The notes under the pieces are model-generated. The model was not told the DNA's origin. It saw nothing but the letters and a program-made list of their open reading frames with translations, and searched no databases. A DNA stretch of 64,000 nucleotides from Siphonodentalium dalli (Eukaryota; Mollusca; Scaphopoda; Gadilida; Siphonodentaliidae), in NCBI GenBank assembly GCA_032622095.1, contig CP136061.1, forward strand, positions 233,554,944 through 233,618,943. The letters run 5' to 3'. Below are positions 1 to 10,263 of this stretch, one piece after another (positions within the stretch are counted from its first letter, which is position 1; each line of letters starts with the position of its first letter). The position numbers and the translations under genes are program-made.

Positions 1-866
1 CACTGGATGGAACTTAATTTACAAAAGCTTCCACAATACATAATACAACATAATATGCAACATACGTTGACATGTTAGCTTTATTGAACATTCAATTTTG
101 CACGTCGATGTATGACTATCTCGTTTAAATATTATATCCATATATTTTAATCACGATATTTACATGTAATGGCTATACATAACATGTCATTCTAATCTAT
201 GTACCCTAATCCTACACAAATCTCCAGCGGTTTCCGGTTTAGCATTCCTGCGATAAACCAGAGATAAAACCACATTTGTGTGGAAAACTCTGGAAGCATT
301 GAATGCCACGTGCCCAGCGCACATAACATGTATTATGTATTTATTAGCATATATATATATGTAATATTTCCACTCGATACGTATGTATGTTTTGTCCGCT
401 TCGTGATCAGATATCACGTTTCCATAATTAATTTGTTATACATCTGTTATTCATTGCTATTGAATTGTACGTTATATGAATATAATTATACTTATATAAG
501 TTATGTAATTACATACTCACATAACCGTGTTTACATATAAATATATGAATTTCAGTTGTCACTCCAAGCGAAGAACTGGCTAAAGTGACCCGACTTAATT
601 ACGCACCAACGAAATTAACTCACCATAGTGACTACATTCATCATTGGCTAACTGCTTAAACTGTAATTATCATTAGCCAATCACATACTTTACTCTAGAC
701 AACTCAGTTGTATTCGCACATTACGCTACATACAATAGTTTTGGGCTATTCTACGAAACGCTCAAAACATGTATACTTTTTTGTCTATAATCAAGTGAAG
801 GGGATCAATATTTATCAACAACCTAAGCAACTTGGCTATGGGTCATCAGACCTCAGAAACACTCAC
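1..866. other. Left flank, downstream side of the minus-strand gene
   Basis: AT-rich sequence to the left of the last firmly called exon of the minus-strand gene. The only exon-like piece I see is 289-239 on the minus strand: an acceptor (cttccag) followed by 16 sense codons in phase 0, the phase needed after the donor at 867, and then TAA. It is short and could be chance. The real terminal exon may lie outside the window. Confidence 0.3.
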
Positions 867-1262
867 CCAGGGACGCTTAGCATTCAGATCCTTGTTGTCT
901 CTTAATAGTGAACACGTTTGTATCAGCTGCTTCGCCACACTCTTTACCTCTTCATATGTGGGCTCTCTTGGCTTTGGCAAGCTCGCACTCGCGTACCTCA
1001 TCATACCGATTTGTGCCCTGGCTATGATACACTCTTGCTCTGGTGTTAGTGACGGTGATGTTGCAGGCCCTATCATGCTTATATCCGAGTATAAATCATA
1101 TATTGGCACAACTTCCCCATGACAGTTTGTTTGAACTTGTGGAGACTGTGGCTTTGATTTGACAAAGAAAGATGTGAATGCCTTCGACATTTCTGGTGAT
1201 GCCTCTGTACTACTGGTACATGTCTCTGATTCAGGTGACTGAATTGTGATATCGGTATTTAT
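867..1262 (-). CDS. Exon 4 of the minus-strand gene (132 codons)
   Basis: The acceptor is ttcttaatttcag before base 1262 and the donor is CCCTGG|GTGAGT after base 867. The exon is exactly 132 codons, phase 0 at both ends. It opens with an acidic Ser/Thr stretch, then a Lys/Ser/Pro linker, then a predicted helical part with EQECIIARAQIG and EEVKSVAKQLIQTC. Read through the donor, the frame meets TGA after five more codons, which supports use of the donor. Confidence 0.75.
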
Positions 1263-4200
1263 CTGAAATTAAGAAGATTCCAACAGAAAGATAATCACTA
1301 TATAATTTGGCTTGGTCACAGGGGCTTGACATTATAAATAGTTCACAAATGCCTGAACAGATTCCTAAAATTCCAATGCCAATTGATCGAGTTAAAGCTT
1401 CAAATCTGGTACATAAATCCAGGATAAATTGTTTGACAAGTTATAAAACATATGATGTAAAAATTCAAAGAGAGCACTGACTCAAAGCCCACGAGAAATA
1501 TAGACCATCTATTTCAAACTTACGCTGGGAAATAGACACCAGTAAACAATCCAGGATGCATAACTCTTGAAAAAACATTCAGACAGGACTTTTTATAGAA
1601 CTCATCAAAGATATAGTAGAAGTCCAGTCTTTGTAAACATACACTCAGGTCAGCCCTCTTAATTCAGATTGTTTGGCTTCGGCAATCCGCTACGGCAACA
1701 GTATGCCGTGCCCCAGTTTGCTTCAGCAAATTGCTTCGGCAATGCTGATTGCCGTAGCCAATTATGAAGGCTGCAGGTACATACTGATACTTTTTATATG
1801 TAGTTAACTCCAGACTGGTTGAAATCAGATAACCTTTGTTGGTGTTACCGCTCTTATGCCAGGATATTATATACACATGTAAATGATCCAGGAGTTCGGA
1901 CAGGACAAATTTAGTCAAAATTGGAGAAAGTTATCGTGTTTACATTGTGACATGGCTGATGGACAGACTTATGCCCACTAACATTATTCAGAACATAGTT
2001 TGTTACAAACCTTGACCAAAAATGGTCCAGTAGTATTAGTAAACAACATAAATAAGTTCTTCTCACCGTTTCAGGCTGGGACTTCAAAGCATGAATCTCG
2101 GCAGCTAATTGCCTCTGTTCTTCTTGCACTGATACCACCATTTTTAACAGATCCTTGGTCGAATCTAAAAAGAAATCTTGACAGTTAACGTGATGTGGGA
2201 CACTGTTAGTGTTGTTGAATCAGAACATGAATATAGTAGTCAAGCCTGGAAATAAGCATCAGGTCCAAGTCTGAGTTTAGTGTCATTTGCAGAATGAGGT
2301 CCCCAGAGGGTGAATTTAGTGATGCTATCCTGCATAGCGGTCTAGCATCACTAAAATCACCCTCTGGGTACCTCATTCTGCTTAGGCTTCATCTTCTCTG
2401 GAAAGTTTCTTTACTATAAAAATTGTATAGAAACTTCTTCACATAGATTCTATTTCTTTTTTTGGTTTAGTTTCTCTATATCCCCAAATTGGCAGACGAC
2501 ACATTGCATAATCAAGGTTCCCTATGGGTGTACATCGCAATATTCACCATTTGGGAACTTCAATCTGAGTCTATTTCCCACAGCAGATGAGATCATGCAG
2601 AATGAGGTCCACAGAGGGGGGATTTAGTGATGCTAGCTCGCTATGAGGGATAGAATCACTAAATTCACCCTCTGGGGACCTCGTTCTGATAATGACAGGC
2701 ACACTGAACTCAGGCTTGATCAGGTCACAGACAATGATCAGCCGAAAATTCCCAAATGGCCTTGTATGTTTGTCTGATGCATGTTTGTCTGTGCCTGTTA
2801 AATGAATGGTGCCGATATATTTACCATGCACAAACAGGCACAAGCAGGGTCCGCGCTGGACCAAAATTTACTTTTGCCAAATGAAAATATTTGTTGCCAA
2901 ATTCTAATAGAATTTGCCAATTGTTATCCCTGATTGTATCATTTTCTGCTAAATTCATTGAGTTTAATGTTTCGGCAGTTCGTTAATAATTATACTCGCA
3001 TCTCTATTGTGGTTTAACATACAACAATAAACCAATCACCCAACAATAAAATGGTAGAAGAGTTGCTTCATCAGAAGGTACCGGTAACATCACAAGAGGA
3101 TTAGCTATCACAATAAATACTGGTAATCCCTCCACCCATCGATAATAATGTTACCAGATTAACTGCATCTTAATGGAGATGCTAACTTTTCCGAAACCAT
3201 ATAAAACACCACTAATATAATTATAATGACCGATATTTTTCAACTTTATTGAGGAATTAAAAAGTGACTTGCCAAATGAAATTAGTTTTTGCCAAATGTG
3301 AATTGTTTTTGCCATTGGCAAATTTGGCAAGTGGCAGCGTGAACCCTGGGCACAAGTAGTAAAAATATACAGACATTTCACTTTCAAAACTAATTTGCTC
3401 AAATAAATAATGCTTGAAATGGTACGGCATTCGAATAGTATGCACCACATGGTTACGTAAACAAATCTCGAATAGTTTTGTATCTCAGTGTTTAATTTTT
3501 GTTGTTGTTTACCAATTACCTGGGGCTCCTTTTAATTCAAATTAATTGAAAGACATATTTGGCACATTCATAAAATGAAGGTGACAATGACACTGTAGCT
3601 CAACTTGGGAAGGCGATGATATTTTGCTGAGCAGGAGCAGGAGAAGGAAAGTAAACTAGAGGTCATCCCGAAAACCCATACGAAGTTTGGTGATGATCGG
3701 ATGAGGGATGTGGTCTGTCCCCATGACTCGTTCCCATCTACATGTCAATGTCAACAGCTAGGGTTGGGCGGTATTTCAATATATTGACTATAGTCGGTTT
3801 GGAAAAGAAAAACCGTATTGAAACCGTGTGTAAAATAAAAATTCAATATATCGTAACCGCAATTTTATCACCTCAAAAGACGGTTTCAAATTACAATCCA
3901 ATACTGGGTTGAATACTTTAGCGGACCGCTGATTGAAAGCAGCCTTTATCAGTCGCTCAGTGGCGCAATGGTTGTATTTTGGGCTGAAGTAGAGCGATGG
4001 AGTATCTTCTTCCGAATTCAACCTGATAGCGGTGTAACGTCACGAGCGATACTTCGTCCAAACTTTTCTACTCACGACTCAGCGGTATTTGTCGTTCAAT
4101 TATATCTTTAAATTTGACTCAGGTTGACTGACAAATCCGTGACATTCATTCAACTAGCCCGCCATTGAGTATTTGCAGACGCAGAATATGACCCGCAGGT

Positions 4201-7200
4201 GTTGGTCGAAGTATATCACTTGGGACGTTAACTCGCTACCATCAACCCCAATTTTAAATATAGTTGAGCTGCATTGTCTCCCTTCCGTTTCACCTTGCTA
4301 TTATTATTTCATTATTATGATAATACATGAATAAAGTTCTCCCCCTTAACTAAATCCCGTGTTCAAAAGTTAATTAAAAATGTTCCGTAATTCATTGTGT
4401 GTTATAAGACTGCAGACAGCCCAGAATGAACCATCTTGGCCCAATTCTACTAGGTCCTCTATCAACCTATGAGCATGTGCTTAGCTATGACGTCACAGGA
4501 ATGTGAATCGCGTGCTGAAATGTAAACAATGGAGTGATCAGGATAACTTGAGCCTGTAATTCACTCAATGTTGTTGCGTATTCCAGAATGCAGGAACTTT
4601 ATATAATGGACACATGCCATTCTGAGAATAGTTTATCATTTACAGCCTGGCGATAGTGTGTAGAAATTTAATCCCTAATAACGAAAACCCGGAGTGTTAT
4701 ATCTCTCGTTTAAAATTTGATTTTACATGATATTTTTCAATAGTAAAATAATATTCAATAAAACTGTATATCGCGGTGTTATTTTGGAAAAATCGCGGTT
4801 TTTAAAAACGTCAATACCGCCCAACCCTATCAACAGCCATGACAAATCTGATAATGATCTGACCAAAGGTACGACCTGTAGCCTGTGCCAAACTATTTAG
4901 TCATACAAAGAGTAAATTCCAAGATGGCTACTGGCGGCCATTATTTTCAACGAATTTCAGTCAAAATAGGAGCTCCCATCTAGAGGTCACCTCAAAGATC
5001 CATATGAAGGTTTGTGATCATCAGATGAGGGATGTGGTCTGTAGGGTGTGGCAAAATATTTTGTCATGCAAAGAGTCAAATCCAATATGGCTGCCGGGCC
5101 TGCCGGCAGCCATGTTTTTCATCGAAATTTTTTCAAATTTGATAGCTCCCATCTAGAGGCGATTCTAAACATGCCTGTAAATTTTCAAATCAATTATCCA
5201 ATAAATGCAGGTTGCGGGGTGTGCCAATGGATTCAAATTTGAAATCCAAGATGGCAGCCATGTTTTTTAACAAGTTTCGTCAAAATAGGAGGATCCCATC
5301 TAGAGGTCACCGTGAAGATCCATTTGAAGTTTGGTGACAATCAGATGAGAGATGTGGCCTGTAGGGTGCTCCAAAGGATTTAGTCATGCAAAGAGTAAAA
5401 TCCAATCATTGAAAACCGTTCAAATTTGATAGCTCCCATCTACAGGTGACCACAATCGTGCCCGCAATATTAAACAAGAGCTACGCTGGGCATGCAATAT
5501 ACGCCCTCTCTTGGGTCGGCGGAAACTGGTAAAAAAGGGGCATAACTCTGGTAAAAATTGGCGGACGGAACTCAAATTTGAACTTGACCTGTGTTTTGGT
5601 GGGAGAAAGTAATATACCAAATTATCATTGAATCCGATAAGCTCTAGTAAAGTTATCATCCGGACAACAAATTTCAGGGATTTTCTAAGTCAAATTACGT
5701 CAAATAAGGGGCATAACTCCGGTGAAAATTGGCGGACGGAACCCAAATTCGAACTTGAGCTGTCTTTTCTCCTAATAAACCCACATACCAAATTTGATTG
5801 AAATCGGTTCACTCTAACTAAAGTTATCATCCGGACACCGGACAACAAATTTCAGGGATTTTCTAAGTCAAATTACGTCAAAAAAGGGGCCATAACTCTC
5901 GCAAAAATTATCGGATTAAAACGAAATTCGGACTTGAGCTGTATTTCGATATATGTAATCCACAAAAAAACGGGTTTTGCGTATAAACATTCCAAAATCG
6001 AGTTATCATCCGGAAACCAAAAAACATAAGAAAAAATGAATTTTCTGAGTCGAAAAAGGGGCTTAACTCTTCCAAAAATGGTCGGACAGAACCCAAGTTC
6101 GAACTTGACCTGTGTTTTGGTGGGAGAAAGTAATATACCAAATTTGGATTCATTCCGATAAACTATACTAAAGTTATCATCCGGACAACAAATTTCAAGG
6201 ATTTTTTTAAGTCAAAAAACGTCAAATAAGGGGCATAACTCCGGTGAAAATTGGCGGGCGGAACCCAAATTCGAACTTGAACTTACTTTTCGGCTAATAA
6301 ACCCACATACCAAATTTTATTAAATTTGGTTGACTCTAACTAAAGTTATCATCCGGACAACAGGTTAACGGACGGACGCCCGCCCGGACGCCCGGACGGA
6401 CAGACCAATACTATAATACGGCCTTTTTTTCAAAAGGGCGTATAAAAATGATCTGACCGTAAATACGGGCTGCAGGGTGTGCCGATGGATTCAAATTTGA
6501 AATCCAAGATGGCTGCTGGCTGCCATGTTTTTCATAGAAATTCGGAAAAATTTAATAGCTCCCTTCTATAGGTCACTCTGAAGCTACAAATGAACTTTGG
6601 TGAAGATCAGGATGAGGGATGCAGCCTTTAGGGCATGCAAAAGGAAACTGTCGATGAATGCACGATGGACACCAACCCATGGCAATAGCTCAAACTTTAT
6701 GTTGTAAAGTTGAGCTAATCAAAATACTTTAAAAAGTTTTAAAAAAAATTCTCCTGCATCCTGATTTTCATGTTCGTAATTCAAGTATTTCAATTGGTCT
6801 GGTAGTATTATGCTCACCATAAATCATCTTCAGTGTAACCTGCTGTGAGGTTGAAGTTACTTGGGATGATCTTGGACGACCAGGTGACAGAAACGTTTTC
6901 TTTATTGGTAGAGTGTGGATACCATGGTTGAATTTTCTGTAATAAAAGTAAATTCAGTTATTTCAACAGCCCTTTAAATTGGCATTTTTTCTTCTTCTTT
7001 TAGTTGAGATAAAATATAGTTATCAAAAGGAACAAATAGAGAACACCTGGTAAGTTTGTTTCATCTTCTAGGATAAGATAGTAGAATTTGAGATGTAATT
7101 TTCACGCGAGCAGATAACTAATCCTATATATTGGATTTCAGAACAAAGAGAAGTTCTCCTCTGGGATAGTAAATTGACATACCAAATTTCATTCCATTCA

Positions 7201-7769
7201 GTTGACACTATTTAAAGTCATCATCCGGAAACCAAAACCGAACAGACGGACAGACAGATGGATGCCCCAACCAATAACATAATACGTCCAACTTTTTTTA
7301 GTTTTTAAACAGGCATATAAAAGTTCATCGACCAAAATTGAGTTGTATAAATAATTAAATAAAGTCTATTTCAAATTCTCAATAATTGGCTATCAGAACC
7401 TATCTGCATGGAGCACTACCTCAATGATCTGAACAAAGCCTTCAAGGAAGGAGGTTGGAGCAAATTTCAAGGAATATTCCAGGAGTATTTTAGGCCTGAT
7501 TAAATTCAAGGAGTTTTCCAGGGATCCCTGGAAAGATAATTTTCAAATTCCAGGAGTTTCAAAGAATTCAAGGAGGTGTGTGATCTCTGAATACTAAAAC
7601 CATCATGAACAGACATAATTGATTTCAAGTGACCTTTTTGTTTGCATTCATGTGTGGTCCAGGCGATCGATGATGCCTTAACGTACCTTTGTTGGCTTCC
7701 ACTCTTTTCAGCCACAGATCCCAGATCTGAATCTTTTGAAGATGGTTTCCACTGCTTGTAGAATTTCAT
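867..7769 (-). CDS. Four-exon host gene fragment, unrecognised coiled-coil protein
   Basis: I do not recognise the product. Four exons can be read on the minus strand: 7769-7687, 6936-6818, 2164-2067 and 1262-867. Each internal edge has a good GT donor or a pyrimidine-rich AG acceptor, and the phases fit at every junction (2+1, 1+2, 0+0), giving 232 codons without a stop. The protein is Ser/Thr/Lys-rich at the N-terminus with a GRPR motif in exon 2, then a short coiled coil in exon 3 (residues about 69-98, rich in E, Q and L), then a Ser/Pro linker and a helical region ending in KRPW in exon 4. The end of exon 4 (P-x4-YEEV-x4-K-x-LI-x5-LRD-x-W pattern) weakly recalls a helical module found in many uncharacterised invertebrate and fish proteins; that link is from memory and tentative. 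A stop lies upstream of the ATG in frame, so 7769 is a plausible start. Introns are about 750, 4650 and 800 bp. The 3' part is missing or lies to the left. Confidence 0.72.
1263..2066 (-). other. Intron 3 of the minus-strand gene
   Basis: About 800 bp, AT-rich. It holds a small local inverted and direct repeat built on a GCTTCGGCAAT motif near 1675-1760. No convincing extra exon is visible. Confidence 0.6.
2067..2164 (-). CDS. Exon 3 of the minus-strand gene (coiled coil)
   Basis: The acceptor is gatttctttttag before base 2164 and the donor is GAAACG|GTGAGA after base 2067. The 98 nt begin with two bases that complete an Asp codon with the last G of exon 2, followed by 32 codons. The peptide STKDLLKMVVSVQEEQRQLA and the residues after it have heptad-like hydrophobic spacing, so a short coiled coil is likely. 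Confidence 0.75.
2289..2689. repeat. Paired hairpin repeat, copy 1
   Basis: Two imperfect hairpins, 2289-2381 and 2597-2689, share arms starting GCAGAATGAGGTCC and are separated by about 215 bp. The same arrangement occurs near 38020-38338. The hairpin loops carry a GCATAGCG-like core. No coding content. It looks like a foldback MITE family. Confidence 0.75.
2837..3356. mobile_element. Non-autonomous hAT element, 504 bp, with 8-bp TSD
   Basis: The element spans 2845-3348. It starts CAGGGTCCGCGCTGG and ends CAGCGTGAACCCTG, so the ends are inverted repeats with the CAGGG start usual in hAT elements. A perfect 8-bp duplication GGCACAAG flanks it (2837-2844 and 3349-3356). Repeated TTTGCCAAAT motifs fill both subterminal regions, as expected for transposase binding sites. 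No transposase ORF. It lies in intron 2 of the minus-strand gene. A split second copy is at 10100-12607. Confidence 0.92.
3640..6660. repeat. Degenerate minisatellite with two unit types
   Basis: Outside the hAT element, the region is made of diverged tandem units. Type 1 contains TCCCATCTAGAGGTCAC, AGATGAGGGATGTGGTCTGTAG and CAAGATGGCTGCC (about 4850-5440 and 6440-6640). Type 2 contains GGGGCATAACTCCGGTGAAA and AAAGTTATCATCCGGACA with a spacing of roughly 170-180 bp (about 5520-6430). Type 2 ends in a hairpin-like run near 6420-6450. Short type 2 remnants lie at about 7195-7310 and 13880-13950. The ORFs here are repeats read through. Confidence 0.8.
3751..4837. mobile_element. Non-autonomous hAT element, 1071 bp, with 8-bp TSD
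   Basis: The element spans 3759-4829 with ends TAGGGTTGGGCGGTATT and AATACCGCCCAACCCTA. A perfect 8-bp duplication TCAACAGC flanks it (3751-3758 and 4830-4837). The TIR sequence and TSD length fit hAT. A 77-codon minus-strand ORF inside (4021-3788) could be a hAT exon remnant but has no domain I can name. It lies in intron 2 of the minus-strand gene. Confidence 0.92.
6818..6936 (-). CDS. Exon 2 of the minus-strand gene
   Basis: The acceptor is cttttattacag before base 6936 and the donor is TTTATG|GTGAGC after base 6818. The 119 nt are 1 + 39 codons + 1, matching exon 1 (which leaves AG) and exon 3 (which starts AT). The peptide is basic, with LPIKKTFLSPGRPRSSQVTS, and the GRPR core is like a single AT-hook-type motif. 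That functional reading is weak. Confidence 0.72.
7687..7769 (-). CDS. Exon 1 of the minus-strand gene (start codon)
   Basis: ATG at 7769 is the first in frame after a TAG 15 bases upstream. It encodes MKFYKQWKPSSKDSDLGSVA and seven more residues, then the donor CAAAG|GTACGT. The exon leaves two bases (AG), completed by the A that opens exon 2. The ATG sits just after CTGGCAAAG, which could also be an acceptor, so a further upstream exon is not excluded. Confidence 0.62.
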
Positions 7770-7909
7770 CTTTGCCAGAAACTATCTACTTGGTAGGTAA
7801 CGATTAAAGAATAGGCTGATCAATAATGCTCTTTATGGTTTCATCCTGAAAAAAATGGCACATTTGACATTTTTCCTTTCTCGGGCTTAACATATCAACG
7901 CCTGTGAAA

Positions 7910-8335
7910 TCTATATATATAAAGGTCTTTTAGGAGTAGGATCTGTCTGTCCATCCAGATTTTTCTCCCAGATTGCTGGTCCCATTTCAACCAAATTTGG
8001 TGTAGTGACTCGGGGTACCCTGGCGGAGGTTATGGGGTACCCTGGCGGAGGTTATAATGGCGTTAGTTTTTCATATTTTTTATATAAAAATATTTAATTA
8101 AATAAATAAAAAAATAAAAATTTGAAATAAGCTCACTATGAGCCTATTTCAGAATCAAATAAGTCCAATATGAACCTGTTTGAATGAGGATATGTTGCAG
8201 CAGATATGTACGCTATTTATATGTGTTTTCTCAGTGGCCCATGTTATCCAACGGAATAACGGGTTTAAGTCTTTTGTGGGCTTATTACAGAATAACGCTG
8301 AATAAAGGCTCCCGATGGGAGCCTGTTTCAGCTAG
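7910..8335 (+). mobile_element. Non-autonomous Helitron (about 426 bp)
   Basis: It starts TCTATATATATAAAGG directly after an A and ends with a perfect 7-bp stem hairpin GGCTCCC-GAT-GGGAGCC, an 8-nt spacer, CTAG, and then host T at 8336. TC start, 3' hairpin, CTAG end and insertion between A and T with no TSD are the four Helitron hallmarks. Inside is a 22-bp tandem duplication around GGGTACCCTGGCGGAGGTTA (about 8011-8052). No Rep/helicase coding region. Confidence 0.85.
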
Positions 8336-8746
8336 TTCTATAAAAAACAATTATAGAAGAAGCCTTACTATACATACGAGAGACTGGTGTGCATTTCTAT
8401 TTACAGATGTCGATTATTTATTATCCCAATACATGTACATGTAATGATGTATTCGAAGTCATGAATTGGAGTAAAGAATGACTTGATTTTGCTTATCATA
8501 TAATACGTAAGTATACATTTCTGCTAAAGGGGCAGCAGGTTCATTTTATGGCCCCTTCCCCTCACCCTAATTTCTCCTCCGACATATTCACTTACCCGAT
8601 CCACAGATTAACCCTTCCATGACTGCAGCTTCCTGAAATTTTATGAAAACCCTGTGCCAATGCATTCTCTCATATATGCGAGTCTCCCATTGCAAGCCTA
8701 CATGGGCCTAACAATGTTTACATTTACCTTGTAAGCCAGTACATTA

Positions 8747-9189
8747 TCTCATATATATTTTGAAGACCTCTGTCTGTATGTTTGTATGTTTGTCTGTATG
8801 TTTGTCATTTATACAAATCTACGATTCTCGACCGATCGGGACGAAACTGGTATGTGTGTGTAGTTTGACCAGGCGGTGGACGTTGTCGTATTGGCGAGCC
8901 CGTGCGGCGCCCGTGCAGCGCATGCGCAGACGAGATCTCGGAAACGGGTGGAGCTATCGACTTGAAATTTGGTATGTGAATGTATCTTGCCCTGGATACG
9001 AATTTTATCGGGTCGCCGAGCCCGTGTGACGCCAGCTTCGCGCATGCGCAGACCAGATCTCGGAAACGGGTAGAGCTATCGACTTGAAATTTTGTTTTTG
9101 AATAGCCCGGACAACGTCGGGCTGGGTAGAGCTATCGATTTGAAATTTGGTTTTTTAATAGCCCGGACAACGTCGGGCTCATCGGCTAG
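8747..9189 (+). mobile_element. Non-autonomous Helitron, first unit of a head-to-tail pair
   Basis: It starts TCTCATATATATTTTGAAGA after an A and ends AGCCCG-GACAACGT-CGGGCT (6-bp stem), CATCGG, CTAG. The next unit begins at 9190 with the same start sequence, so the two are joined directly. Inside is a CpG-rich stretch with CGCATGCGCAGA and CGAGATCTCGGAAACGGGTG motifs. The 3' hairpin block is also present at 9101-9120. ORFs here are read-through of repeats. Confidence 0.8.
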
Positions 9190-9821
9190 TCTCATATATA
9201 TTTTGAAGACCTCTGTCTGTCTGTATGTCTGTATGTATGTCATTTATACAAATCTACGATTCTCGACCGATCGGGACGAAACTTGGTACGTGTGTGTAGT
9301 TTGACCAGGCGGTCGTCATTGTCGTATTGGCGAGCTTGTGCGGCGCCCGCTTCGCGCATGCGCAGACGTGATCTCGGAAACGGGTGGAGCTATCGACTTG
9401 AAATTTTCTATGTGAATGTATCTTGCCCCGGATACGAATTTTCACCGAGCCCGTGCGACGCCAGCTTTGCGCATGCGCAGACCAGATCTCGGAAACCGGT
9501 GGAGCGATCGGGACGAAACTTGGTACGTGTGTGTAGTTTGACCAGGCGGTCGTCGTTGTCGTATTGGCGAGCCCGTGCAGCGCATGCGCAGACGAGATCT
9601 CGGAAACGGGTGGAGCTATCGACTTGAAATTTGCTATGTGAATGTATTTTGCCCCGGATACGAATTTTATCGGGTCGCCGAGGTCAAATCGGGTAAAACC
9701 GGATGGATTTCGACGGGTACTTTTGTCCGGGCAGTGTTTTGGAAGGGTCAAATCGTGACCCCACCTGACCTTGACCTTCAAAATGGACAATTCAAGGTCA
9801 AAGCCTCGGGTCACCTTCTAG
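9190..9821 (+). mobile_element. Second Helitron-like unit of the pair
   Basis: It repeats the start and body of 8747-9189 (period 443 bp), carries a further partial internal duplication (about 9495-9660), and ends near a CTAG at 9818-9821 without the 3' hairpin of the first unit. It may be a 3'-variant copy. No coding capacity. Confidence 0.6.
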
Positions 9822-10263
9822 TCTTATATATGCGAGGCACCGCACCCTATGGGAGACTCGCATATATCAGAGAATTCAAAGCACATGATTTTTAATGCTG
9901 CACCAGTGCAGCTCCTGTCATGAAAGGGTTAATGTCAACATCACCTGTGTATCTGCAGCCCTCTTAATCCACTACTGCAACTCTCTACCGTAGCCAAACT
10001 GTTTACCCTACACATACATGTACTAGTATACTGTTTGGGCGAAGGGAAATCACTGTCACACAGCACATTCTAAACATTAATTGTGCACTGGTGAACATTC
10101 AGGGTCTGCGCTGGACTGAAATTTATTTTGCCATATAATTTGCCAAATGACTGTTATGCCAAATTCTTTTAGAAATTGCCAAATGCTATCACTGATAGCA
10201 TCAGTGTCTGCAACACTGAGCAGCTGCACTGAGTCTTATATTTTAACAATCGCTGTTTGAACG

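Larger units (their letters stand above)
8668..9873. repeat. Inverted sequence around the Helitron tandem
   Basis: About 23-bp arms CATATATGCGAGTCTCCCAT (8671-8690) and its inverse (9849-9868) enclose the Helitron array at 8747-9821. They may be the ends of a larger TIR element or a composite. No target duplication is clear. Confidence 0.6.

Noticed and set aside
8760-9029. 89-codon ORF beginning with a Cys/Val/Leu-rich, signal-peptide-like stretch
   Set aside because: The hydrophobic start is the TGTCTGTATGTTTG repeat of the Helitron 5' region.
9254-9814. 186-codon minus ORF and overlapping plus ORFs
   Set aside because: They run through CpG-rich Helitron repeats with internal peptide repetition; open on both strands because of composition.
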